Below, one piece after another: positions 17,402 through 27,714 of a stretch of 64,000 bases of DNA (its first letter is position 1; each line of letters opens with the position of its first letter). The position numbers and the translations under genes were made by a program. Source of the stretch: Astrobacterium formosum (GTDB taxonomy: Bacteria; Pseudomonadota; Alphaproteobacteria; Rhizobiales; Xanthobacteraceae); the NCBI GenBank assembly GCA_030848545.1, contig JAVDCA010000020.1, positions 1 through 64,000 of the forward strand, given 5' to 3'. Under the pieces are notes generated by a model. That model searched no databases, was not told the DNA's origin, and saw nothing but the letters and a program-made list of their open reading frames with translations.

Positions 17402-17875
17402 GCACGGCGGGTCTCTCGCGACAAGCATCCTCAAAAGAACTCTAGGCGGTTGATGGGAGTAGCCCCCGTCATCAGCCTGGAAGGCTTTAGGAAACGCCGA
17501 TGATTCAATTCGCGACAATCCGCAGAGCGACTTCTTCGGGATCGTTCCGGCCGATTTCGATGCAATCCGGCCGTTACTTGCAGTTGCACGGCCGCCGCTT
17601 GAGACAACTGCAGCAACATGGCGTTGATTCTACGCCTTATGAAATGAGAAACGATATTTCGCGGGCTCACGGCATTGTCTTTTGCTTCAGCGGCCGTAAC
17701 GCCCTGTCGTAACGAAACATTAGATACTTCAAGTGCCTCACTTCCAACCGGCATCGAATATTTCGAATTCAACGTCTTTGGATGGAAATCTGCCGACCCA
17801 TTCTGGTTGCGGACTGGCATTCGCGTCGGCACCCGGAACTTCGATCGGCTTCCCTCGCCCCGAAGGATCGACCTC
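17402..17875. other. Intergenic region before the hydrolase cluster
   Basis: About 470 bases without a convincing gene. A 70-codon frame at 17501-17712 has neither family resemblance nor a ribosome site. The region contains a tRNA-Gly fragment (17463-17486). The frame of the following hydrolase is open from 17675, but that text does not look coding before 17876. Confidence 0.5.
17463..17486 (-). repeat. tRNA-Gly fragment (anticodon arm)
   Basis: These 24 nt match 27354-27377 of the tRNA-Gly(TCC) gene at 22 of 24 positions. They cover the anticodon arm, variable loop and start of the T arm. The flanks do not continue the tRNA. Such fragments can mark att-site remnants of tRNA-targeting integrative elements. 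A chance match is unlikely at this length. Confidence 0.6.
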
Positions 17876-19183
17876 ATGAATATCCGTGGCCCGTTGTCTG
17901 CGCGCGTTACCCTGGCGGCCGGCGTATTCGCCTGTTGCTTCGCCGGTGCGTCCATGGCCGAGGACGGCAAGCCGCCGGCGCCGAGTGCCGCCAAAGAGTT
18001 CGACATGCACGCGCCCTACGTGCGTTATCACTTCACCGATACCGACATGGACTTTACCTTCGCGTCGATGGTCCTCGGCGCGATCGGCAACGGCGGCGCC
18101 GAGACCGGCGAAGCCTTCTACACGGTCTCCCAGATCAAGGATGGCGACGCCGCCAGCTGGCAGGAGCAGTGGATCCGGACGGCCGAACGCGTCGAGGCGC
18201 GCGGTCGCAAGTCGCTGGCCGAAGGCCATGTGGTCAGCGCCCGCCAGCAGCTTCTGCGCGCCTCCAATTACTATCGTTTCGGTCTCCTGGCGATGATGAC
18301 GGACGATCCGCGCCTGCGTCCCACCGCCGCCAGATCGCGCAACGCCATGAAGGAAGCCGGCAAGCTCTTCGACCCGCCGCTCCAGTATGTCGAACTTCCC
18401 TTCGAAGGCACGGTGCTGCCGGGCTATTTCCGCAAGGCGGCAGCGGACGGCAAGCCGCGCAAGACGCTGCTGATGCTGGGGGGCGGAGAAACCTTCGCCG
18501 AGGATCTTGTCTTCTACATCATGCCGCAGGCGATCGCGCGCGGTTACAACTTCATGACGCTCGACCTGCCCGGCCAGGGGCTGCTGCCGCTGGAAGGCAA
18601 GCCCTTCCGCCCCCAGATGCAGCATTCGATCAAAAAGGCCGTCGATTTCCTCGCCGCCCGCAAGGTCGTCGACAAGTCGAAGCTGGCGGTGTTCGGCATC
18701 TCCGGTGGTGGCGGATTCGCCCCCCAGGCGGCCGAGCACGATCCACGCATCAAGGCCGTGGTGATGAGTTCGTGCGTGGTCGACGCCGAGCCCCTGTTCG
18801 CCAGCATGACCCCGGTGGTGACGGCGACTCCGGAGAAGATCGCGACCTTCTCGTCCTTCCACGGCAACACGGCCAAGCTGGTCGCCTGGCGCTGGGGCGT
18901 ACCGATGGACAACGTGCCGGGCCTGGTGGCCGCCAACAAAGGCTTCACCTTCGATCCCACCAAGGTGACCGTGCCAGCCCTGTCGCTGGTGGGCGAAGGC
19001 GAATACCAGAACGCCGAGACCAAGCGCCAGCAGACGGTGTGTCTCGAGAAGTTGGCCAATCCCAACAAGAAACTGGTGGTCTCACCACTCAACGAGGGCG
19101 CCTCCAACCACGTCATCATGGAAAACCGCGCCCTGATGTCCCAGGTGGTGTTCGACTGGCTCGACGACGCCTTCAAGAAATGA
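17876..19183 (+). CDS. Exported alpha/beta hydrolase (FrsA/pseudooxynicotine-hydrolase-like), copy 1
   Basis: The 435-residue protein has a Sec signal (cleavage near 'SMAED', about 28) and an N-terminal helical domain (40-170). Its alpha/beta-hydrolase core carries nucleophile Ser276 in 'FGISGGGG' and a C-terminal His in 'GASNHVIMEN'. The architecture, a helical cap before the core, resembles the 2,6-dihydroxypseudooxynicotine hydrolase/FrsA group. GAAGGA lies 9 nt before the ATG. The stop overlaps the esterase gene. It is clearly paralogous to the gene at 20867: both share 'LPGYFRKAA', 'LPGQGLLP' and the same C-terminus. The substrate is unknown. Confidence 0.8.
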   Translation: MNIRGPLSARVTLAAGVFACCFAGASMAEDGKPPAPSAAKEFDMHAPYVRYHFTDTDMDFTFASMVLGAIGNGGAETGEAFYTVSQIKDGDAASWQEQWIRTAERVEARGRKSLAEGHVVSARQQLLRASNYYRFGLLAMMTDDPRLRPTAARSRNAMKEAGKLFDPPLQYVELPFEGTVLPGYFRKAAADGKPRKTLLMLGGGETFAEDLVFYIMPQAIARGYNFMTLDLPGQGLLPLEGKPFRPQMQHSIKKAVDFLAARKVVDKSKLAVFGISGGGGFAPQAAEHDPRIKAVVMSSCVVDAEPLFASMTPVVTATPEKIATFSSFHGNTAKLVAWRWGVPMDNVPGLVAANKGFTFDPTKVTVPALSLVGEGEYQNAETKRQQTVCLEKLANPNKKLVVSPLNEGASNHVIMENRALMSQVVFDWLDDAFKK

Positions 19184-20823
19184 CCGCAGTCCGGGCCATG
19201 CGCACCGCGATGGCGGGCCCGCGGACGGCAGAACACCCGGCGACGGCGCGGCGTCGGTTCGCAGTGGCGTGCCTCGTCGCCGGGTTGGCATTCGCCGAAA
19301 TAGCGTCGGCGGTTTCACAGCCGGCGCCGATCGTCGCACTCGACAGCGGCGCCGTGTCCGGCCGCAGCCAGGACGGCATCGGTGTCTTTCTGGGGATCCC
19401 CTATGCGGCGCCGCCGACCGGCGAGCGGCGCTGGGTGGCGCCGCGACAGCCGGCCGGATGGACCGACATCCGTGCTGCCGCCGCCTACGGCCCCGCCTGC
19501 CCCCAGACCGGCCTCCTGGAGACGCAAACCAGCGAGGACTGCCTCACCCTCAACGTCTGGGCGCCCGCGGCTGCGGGCGCGGACAAGCGGCCGGTGATGG
19601 TGTGGATCCATGGCGGCGGCTTCAATTTCGGGGCGTCCTCGCAGCCGGAATACGAGGGTGCCAACCTCGCCCGCCAGGGCGTGGTGGTGGTGACCCTCAA
19701 CTACCGCCTCGGTCCGCTCGGGTTCTTCCCGCATCGCAAGCTCGCCGGCGCTCCCGGGCCGGACTCCTCCGGCAATTACGGCCTGCTCGATCAGATCGAG
19801 GCCCTGACATGGGTTCGGCGCAACATCGCGGCGTTCGGTGGCGATCCCGGCAACGTCACCATTTTCGGCCAGTCGGCCGGGTCTCGGTCGGTCTCGCTCC
19901 TCACTCTCAGCCCGCTCGCGGACGGCCTCTTCCATCGCGCCATCGCGCAGAGCGGCGGGCCGATCATCGGTTCGGAATATCTTACGCCCGCCTTCAACGG
20001 CGACGGGACGAGCGTCGCGACGATGAGCGATCAACTCGCCGCCAGACTCGGCTGCGACGGCGCCGTCGACGAGATCGCCTGTCTGCGCGCCAAGCCGGCG
20101 ATGGAGGTCGTGAAGGCGGCGGACTGCAGGACGGGTCTCTTCGATGATGGTCTCTTCTTCGCGCCCATCTTCGACGGCACCGTGCTGCCGCGCGATCCGG
20201 TCGCGGCGGCGCTGGATGGCCGGCGGCCACGCGTGCCGATGATCGTCGGCAGCACCGGCGATGAGGGCGCCAGCTATCTGCGCGGGGTGAGCGACCTCAC
20301 GATCGCGACATACCACGGCTTCATGGCCGCCCGGTTCGGCGCCGCGGCGGATCGGGCGCTGGTCGTCTTTCCGGCCTCCCGCGACGACGACGTGGCCGGC
20401 GCCATCGATCGCTTCATCACCATAGCGGTCAATGCTCAACCGGCGCGGTTCATGGCGAGGTCGTTGGAACGGGCCGGCAGCAAGGCCTATCTCTACCGTT
20501 TCACCCGCAAACCGAATACGGCGCGCGCACGCGAACTCGGCGCCTTCCACGGCGTCGACCTCGCCTATGTGTTCGGTAACATGAATAATGCCGATGGATA
20601 TACGGACCTCGATCGCACATTGGCGCGACAGGTGATGGCCTACTGGGTGAACTTTGCCAGGACCGGTGACCCGAACGGACCGGGCCTGACGGATTGGCCG
20701 GTCTATCGCTCCGCCACCGACGAGAATGTGGAATTCGCCGACGTGGTTCGCCGCGAGAACGGCCTCTTCCGGCTGGAAAGCGATTTCATCGACCGGGCGT
20801 CGCGGTTCGGACTGACACGATGA
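19180..20823 (+). CDS. Exported carboxylesterase type B
   Basis: The 547-residue enzyme overlaps the preceding gene by ATGA. A signal-like segment spans about 27-45, with several possible starts (M1, M7, M11). The core has the type-B signatures 'EDCLTLNVWAP' (120-130), the oxyanion 'HGGGF' (144-148) and nucleophile Ser232 in 'FGQSAGS'; the acid and His lie further on ('STGDEGAS', 'GAFHGVDLAYVF'). It hydrolyses carboxylic esters, presumably in the periplasm. Its position between two paralogous hydrolases suggests stepwise breakdown of one ester-containing substrate. Confidence 0.9.
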   Translation: MTAVRAMRTAMAGPRTAEHPATARRRFAVACLVAGLAFAEIASAVSQPAPIVALDSGAVSGRSQDGIGVFLGIPYAAPPTGERRWVAPRQPAGWTDIRAAAAYGPACPQTGLLETQTSEDCLTLNVWAPAAAGADKRPVMVWIHGGGFNFGASSQPEYEGANLARQGVVVVTLNYRLGPLGFFPHRKLAGAPGPDSSGNYGLLDQIEALTWVRRNIAAFGGDPGNVTIFGQSAGSRSVSLLTLSPLADGLFHRAIAQSGGPIIGSEYLTPAFNGDGTSVATMSDQLAARLGCDGAVDEIACLRAKPAMEVVKAADCRTGLFDDGLFFAPIFDGTVLPRDPVAAALDGRRPRVPMIVGSTGDEGASYLRGVSDLTIATYHGFMAARFGAAADRALVVFPASRDDDVAGAIDRFITIAVNAQPARFMARSLERAGSKAYLYRFTRKPNTARARELGAFHGVDLAYVFGNMNNADGYTDLDRTLARQVMAYWVNFARTGDPNGPGLTDWPVYRSATDENVEFADVVRRENGLFRLESDFIDRASRFGLTR

Positions 20824-20866
20824 GCCGTCTCCCGGGAAACGGCCACGATCATGGAGGCCACAGGCC

Positions 20867-22207
20867 ATGACCTTGTCGAACACATCGCCCCTGCGGCCAT
20901 CCGTCTCGATCCTGTCGACGCTATTCGCCATCGCGGTCGCCGCCGGCGTCGCCAATGCCGCCACGGCCGGCTCGCCCGATCGGCCGGCGGCCGCGGCGAC
21001 CCTCGACCCGCATGCGGCCCATATCAGATTCCGGTTTCGCGACCCGACCATGGATTTCGTGTTCGGCTCCCTGGTGCTCGGCGCAGCGGTGAACCACGGC
21101 AGCGAAATCGGCGAGGCTTTTGCCACCGCGCAGACCATCGTCGACGGCGATGCCGCGAGCTGGCGGGCGGCCTGGCTTCGGACCGCCCCGCTCCTGGAAG
21201 CCCGTGGCGAGAGAGCGCTCACCGGCAACCATCGCGTCAGCGCCCGCGACCAGTTCATGCGCGCCGGCTATGCCTACCGGATCGCCCTGGCGGCGATGTT
21301 GCCGGACGATCCGCTCTTTCTCGATACCGCCCGCAGGAGCCGGACGCTGATGAAGCGGGCCGGCGAGTTGCTCGAACCGAAGCTCGAATATATCGAGATC
21401 TCCTTCGACGGCACGCTCCTGCCCGGCTATTTCCGCAAGGCCGCGCCGGGCGACGAACCCGCCAGGACCCTTATCATGATCGGAGGCGCGGAAACCTTCG
21501 CCGAAGATCAGTACTTCTACATCGCCCCGCAGGCGTTCGAGCGCGGCTATAATTTTCTTACTGTCGATCTGCCCGGCCAGGGGCTGTTGCCGCGCGAGGG
21601 GCGTGCCTTCCGGTCCGACATCGAGATGCCGTTGAAGGCTGTCGTCGACTATGCGCTGTCGCGCCGGGACGTCGACCGCGACCGCCTGGCGGTCTACGGG
21701 ATCAGCAGCGGCGGCGGCTTCGTGCCGCAAGCGGCGGCACACGACCGCCGGATCTCGGCCATCGTCATGAACAATTGCGTCGTCGAGGCCGGCGCCGGCG
21801 TCGCCAAGATGGCGGTGGCCACGGCCACGCCCGACATCGTCGCTGGCTGGTCCTCGTTCGCGCAGGTCGCCAATCGGTTGATCGCGTGGCGCTTCGGGCT
21901 CGACATGAACGACCTGCCCGGCCTCGTGGCGGCCAACCGCAACTTCCGCTTCGATCCGGCCGCAGTGACGAGCCCGGCGCTGATCCTGGTCGCCGGCGGC
22001 GAAATGAAGAGTGAGGAAATCCAGCGCCAGAACCGGCTCTGTCTCGACGGTCTCGCCAATCCCCGAAAATCCCTCGTCGTCACCCCGGCTGCCGAAGGTG
22101 CCGCCAACCATGTCGTCATGGAGAACCGCAGCCTGATGGCGCAGGAAGTCTTCGACTGGCTAGACGAGACCTTCGCCGGCGGCACGACCGACCTCCCCGC
22201 GAAGTAG
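20867..22207 (+). CDS. Exported alpha/beta hydrolase, copy 2
   Basis: The 446-residue paralogue of the gene at 17876 has a signal peptide (cleavage near 'ANAAT'). It has the same helical N-domain ('DGDAASWRAAWLRTA'), nucleophile Ser in 'YGISSGGG' and C-terminal His ('GAANHVVMEN'). GGAGG at 20851-20855 supports the start. It follows the esterase by 43 nt and is probably the last gene of a three-gene operon. The two copies have clearly diverged, so the duplication is not recent. Confidence 0.8.
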   Translation: MTLSNTSPLRPSVSILSTLFAIAVAAGVANAATAGSPDRPAAAATLDPHAAHIRFRFRDPTMDFVFGSLVLGAAVNHGSEIGEAFATAQTIVDGDAASWRAAWLRTAPLLEARGERALTGNHRVSARDQFMRAGYAYRIALAAMLPDDPLFLDTARRSRTLMKRAGELLEPKLEYIEISFDGTLLPGYFRKAAPGDEPARTLIMIGGAETFAEDQYFYIAPQAFERGYNFLTVDLPGQGLLPREGRAFRSDIEMPLKAVVDYALSRRDVDRDRLAVYGISSGGGFVPQAAAHDRRISAIVMNNCVVEAGAGVAKMAVATATPDIVAGWSSFAQVANRLIAWRFGLDMNDLPGLVAANRNFRFDPAAVTSPALILVAGGEMKSEEIQRQNRLCLDGLANPRKSLVVTPAAEGAANHVVMENRSLMAQEVFDWLDETFAGGTTDLPAK

Positions 22208-22326
22208 AAACGATCGCGGTCGCCCCCCCCGGCAGTCGGGATTAACGGCCACCGCTTGCACGCGATGCGGCGGCGAAACCGATCCGTCAGCCGCGCCCGC
22301 TACTCAGACGGAACTCGCATTGCCTC

Positions 22327-22437
22327 CTAGCGAGAGACGATGATCCACGCGATCATCAACAGGCTGAGCATCAACATGAGGAAGTCGAGCCTGGAGGCTC
22401 CGCGGCCGCGGAGGGGGCGATGAAGGCGTTCGTCCAT
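22327..22437 (-). CDS. Small single-span membrane protein
   Basis: A 36-residue ORF has an AGGAG site 7 nt before its ATG. About 17 basic or polar residues are followed by a hydrophobic helix ('LDFLMLMLSLLMIAWIIVSR'), typical of tail-anchored small proteins. It lies downstream of groEL on the same strand, about 140 nt after its stop. No homologue is recognised. Confidence 0.5.
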   Translation of the reverse strand: MDERLHRPLRGRGASRLDFLMLMLSLLMIAWIIVSR

Positions 22438-22574
22438 GCCTGCGCTCCTTGTGGGCTGGGCGCACGGCGCCTCGGCGAGAAAGCCGAACCCGGCACCAAG
22501 GGTTCTCCTTTCGGTTGGATCGATGATAGGACGCAACGGGAGGCCTGGCCCCGCAGGGCCAAGCCTCTCATCGG

Positions 22575-24716
<2,142 letters not shown>

Positions 24717-24920
24717 CTATCGGATCGAGCGACGCCGGTTATTTTGACGAGTATAGATTGCGGAAAGGGCGGCGCGTGGACCTCCATCCCTATGGCCGGC
24801 AATATCAAACCGTCAAGCGTCGATTAACCGCATGTATATTACCGCGATGACAATGCCGCCGTCCTTACCGGGCATCCACTCCCCTTGCAAAAGCCATATT
24901 CCGTACTAATTCGTCTCTTG

Positions 24921-25016
24921 CCGCGCGGTCGCGCGGCGCCGGGCGCCCTGTCGGGGCCCGGGGAGGCGGGCGCCGTGCCCGGTGCCGCTTTGTATCCATG
25001 TTGCTCAATGGAGGAT
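24921..25016 (+). promoter_or_regulatory. ROSE-type RNA thermometer upstream of hsp20
   Basis: The leader has three GC-rich hairpins (CCGCGC/GCGCGG at 24921-24936; CCGGGC/GCCCGG at 24939-24961; CGGGC/GCCCG at 24967-24981) followed by a terminal hairpin at 24994-25016. In the last one, the TTGCT motif at 25001-25005 faces the GGAGG ribosome site at 25010-25014. This is the layout of ROSE elements, in which imperfect pairing over the ribosome site melts on heat. ROSE elements are typical of small heat-shock genes in rhizobia and relatives. Confidence 0.75.
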
Positions 25017-25022
25017 ATGGCT

Positions 25023-25490
25023 ATGAAGACCACCTTCGATCTTACCCCCCTATGGCGGTCAACCATTGGTTTCGATCGCCTGTTCGATCTCTTCGACGAC
25101 TCGATGCGACTCGCGGATGAGGAGAATTATCCGCCCTACGACATCGAGCGCACCGGCGAGGACGATTATCAAATCTCCCTTGCGGTGGCCGGCTTTGCTC
25201 CGGAAGAGATCACCGTCACCGCCGAGCAGAACGTGCTGACGGTCGAAGGCCGCAAGGCCGGCAAGAGTGATCGCCAGTACCTCTACCAGGGCATCTCGGC
25301 CCGGCCGTTCCGGCGTATCTTCAATCTGGCCGACTACGTCCAGGTGAAGGATGCGTCCTTGGTCGACGGGCTGTTGAAGATTCACCTGGTCCGGGAAGTG
25401 CCGGAAGCCATGAAGCCGCGGCAGATACCGATCGCGGGCGGCCCCACCGGCAGCGACAACCGACAGATCGAACAGAAACACGCGGCCTGA
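25023..25490 (+). CDS. Small heat-shock protein Hsp20 (IbpA-like)
   Basis: The 155-residue holdase has an alpha-crystallin domain (about 38-135). It shows 'DDYQISLAVAGFAPEEITVT' and the 'GISARPFRRIFNLADYVQV' region typical of class A bacterial Hsp20. Of three closely spaced ATGs (25008, 25017, 25023) the last has proper spacing from GGAGG. It binds unfolding proteins during heat shock. It is divergent from groESL. Confidence 0.92.
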   Translation: MKTTFDLTPLWRSTIGFDRLFDLFDDSMRLADEENYPPYDIERTGEDDYQISLAVAGFAPEEITVTAEQNVLTVEGRKAGKSDRQYLYQGISARPFRRIFNLADYVQVKDASLVDGLLKIHLVREVPEAMKPRQIPIAGGPTGSDNRQIEQKHAA

Positions 25491-25574
25491 TCAGCGCTGA
25501 ATCGACCGGCCGATGCCATCCCGCTCGGCGCGGCCCGCGCTGCGGAAGGCGCTTACAACGAAGGAGATCGGATC

Positions 25575-26072
25575 ATGGCAGTCAGAAATCTCATTCCCTG
25601 GAGCCGTGGACGCGACGTGAGTGCGCGCCGTGGCGGGGAGACCGACCCATTCGTAACGCTGCATCGGGAGATTAACCGCATGTTCGACGAGGTCATGCAC
25701 GGGTTTGGCCTCACGCCGTTCGGCGGTGATCGCCCACTTGACGCAGGTGGTTGGCCCAGGATCGAGGTTACGGAGTCCGAGAACGAGGTGAAAGTCACCG
25801 CCGAACTTCCCGGGATCGACCAGAAAGACGTCGACGTCGAGCTCGCCAACGGCCTGCTGTGCATCCGCGGCGAGAAGAAGACCGAGACCGAGGACAAGGG
25901 CCGGCTGTTCAGCGAACGCTATTATGGCCGGTTCGAGCGCCGCATCCCCGTCGATGATGTCGAGGAGGACAAGGTCGCGGCCACCTTCGGCAATGGTGTG
26001 CTGACCGTCACTCTGCCGAAATCGGCACGGGCGCAGCAGAATGTGAAGCGTATCGCGATCAACGGGAAGTGA
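25575..26072 (+). CDS. Small heat-shock protein Hsp20 (class C-like)
   Basis: The 165-residue second Hsp20 has a longer N-terminal arm and an alpha-crystallin domain (about 55-155) ending 'NGVLTVTLPKSARAQ'. The IxI-type C-terminal motif is 'KRIAI'. GAAGGAGA lies upstream of the ATG. It lies 84 nt after the first hsp20, whose protein is of the IbpA class, so the two probably co-assemble or divide roles. No thermometer-like structure is obvious in its short leader. Confidence 0.92.
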   Translation: MAVRNLIPWSRGRDVSARRGGETDPFVTLHREINRMFDEVMHGFGLTPFGGDRPLDAGGWPRIEVTESENEVKVTAELPGIDQKDVDVELANGLLCIRGEKKTETEDKGRLFSERYYGRFERRIPVDDVEEDKVAATFGNGVLTVTLPKSARAQQNVKRIAINGK

Positions 26073-26170
26073 CGGAACTGGCGGGGGCCGCACGGCCCCC
26101 GCCGTCCAGCTCGCGGAGGTTGATGAACGGCGCGACGGCGCGGCAAAGCACCGGCCGCGGAGGGGCCCCA

Positions 26171-27256
26171 ATGGTGAAATCGCGGAGTGTTCTGCTTTGG
26201 TGGTGCGCGCTTCTCGTCGCTGCAGTCGGCTGGGCGCACGGCGCGGGCGGCGGAACCATACCCCAAACCAACCGCCCGTCAGTTGCTCCCCTCCTTCGGG
26301 CGGTCACCCCCGCCGTGGTCAACATCGCCACCAAGAAAGTCGAGAAGGTCGATAGCCCGCTGTTACGCGATCCCGTACTTCGCGAGTTCTTCGATATTCC
26401 CCCACAGGGCCTCCGCCGCGAAACCCGATCCGCGGGATCGGGCGTCATCGTTGACGCGAAGAGCGGTTACGTCCTGACCAACGACCACGTCGTCCGCGGT
26501 GCCAGCCTGATCGAGGTTACCACGAAGGACAATCGGCGCTTCAAGGCACAGTTGGTCGGGCGCGATCAAGCAACCGATATCGCCTTGCTGCGGATCAAGC
26601 CGGTTAACCTCGTGGCGATCCCCATGGGGGACAGCAATTCCCTCGAAGTGGGTGATTTCGTCCTCGCGATCGGCAATCCATTCGGGCTCGGTCAGACGGT
26701 CACCTCCGGTATCATATCCGCGCTCGGCCGCACGGGACTTGGAATCGAAGGCTATGAGGATTTCATCCAGACCGACGCATCGATCAATCCCGGCAGCTCG
26801 GGGGGCGCATTGGTGACCCTCGACGGCCGGCTCGCCGGCATCAATACCGCGATCCTTTCCAAGACCGGCGCAAACGTCGGAATAGGATTTGCAGTTCCTA
26901 TCAATATGGCACGCCTGGTGATGGATCAGCTGGTCGCGACGGGCAACGTCAGGCGCGGCCGTATCGGCATCGTGTTGCGTATTCCCGAGCCGGCGGGTTC
27001 GGAGGGCGCGTTGATTGAGAAGGTCGAGCCGCAATCGCCAGCAGAGCGCGCCGGCCTATCGAAAGGAGACGTCGTGACATTCGCGAACGGCGTTCCAATC
27101 AAGAACGGATCGCAATTCCGCAATCTGGTCGGGCTTCTTCCAATCGGTACGGAAATGGAGCTTCGTTATCGGCGTGGCGCCGAACTGCGTGCCGCGAAAG
27201 TGACGATCGAGCGCTCGGCTGCAAAACTTTCGGCTGCCCGTTCGGGCGTCGAGTAG
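26171..27256 (+). CDS. Periplasmic serine protease, DegP/DegQ family
   Basis: The 361-residue exported protease has a signal peptide (residues 5-22). The trypsin-like domain contains the triad His ('LTNDHVV'), Asp ('ATDIALL') and Ser ('NPGSSGGAL'), and a single C-terminal PDZ domain follows (about 270-345). One PDZ makes it closer to DegS or a short DegQ than to two-PDZ DegP. GGAGGGG supports ATG 26171; the frame opens earlier at 26069 but overlaps hsp20. As part of the heat-shock cluster it likely degrades misfolded envelope proteins. Confidence 0.9.
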   Translation: MVKSRSVLLWWCALLVAAVGWAHGAGGGTIPQTNRPSVAPLLRAVTPAVVNIATKKVEKVDSPLLRDPVLREFFDIPPQGLRRETRSAGSGVIVDAKSGYVLTNDHVVRGASLIEVTTKDNRRFKAQLVGRDQATDIALLRIKPVNLVAIPMGDSNSLEVGDFVLAIGNPFGLGQTVTSGIISALGRTGLGIEGYEDFIQTDASINPGSSGGALVTLDGRLAGINTAILSKTGANVGIGFAVPINMARLVMDQLVATGNVRRGRIGIVLRIPEPAGSEGALIEKVEPQSPAERAGLSKGDVVTFANGVPIKNGSQFRNLVGLLPIGTEMELRYRRGAELRAAKVTIERSAAKLSAARSGVE

Positions 27257-27330
27257 GAAGGGGTCTGCGGGGGCAACAGTCCAGCAGGCTCACAACCTGA
27301 AGCCGGAATGCTTCTGGCCTACCGAATGAT

Positions 27331-27404
27331 TGGAGCGGGTGAAGGGAATCGAACCCTCGTCATCAGCTTGGAAGGCTGTTGCTCTACCATTGAGCTACAC
27401 CCGC
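27331..27404 (-). tRNA. tRNA-Gly (TCC anticodon)
   Basis: A complete cloverleaf on the minus strand: acceptor GCGGGTG pairs with CACCCGC, the anticodon loop is CTTCCAA with TCC, the T loop is GTTCGATTC, and CCA is encoded at 27331-27333. A fragment of this tRNA recurs at 17463-17486. Confidence 0.97.
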
Positions 27405-27714
27405 GCAGGGCGCCCTATATGCAACGGCCGGACGGCCAGCGCAACGGTCGAGGCGACGGAGCCGAGCCCGCAGAATCGTGCCGTTAAGGCCCCGGCCGAA
27501 CGGGATGGCGAATCAGGTTCCAATCGTAAGCGATTGTTATTGCTTTCTTTTACGCATCTTCTCTCGACGGGCGACCATAAGGACCAGAAGAAGTTCTCCA
27601 GCCGGGGCACGCCTGCCCCGAACGCATTTTTCACCGGTTCCGCCAGGGAGGCGCCCGCAACCGATGCCATATCCCGAACCGCTACCACAGCGTGCCGACG
27701 AGCCGGGTCGCGTC
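27405..27714. other. Gene-free spacer
   Basis: About 310 bases between tRNA-Gly and the convergent end of the second RND permease. I see no reading frame with family resemblance and no clear terminator. Confidence 0.5.

Noticed and set aside
17501-17712. A 70-codon frame in the spacer before the hydrolases
   Set aside because: No ribosome site, no membrane or motif features; not supported.
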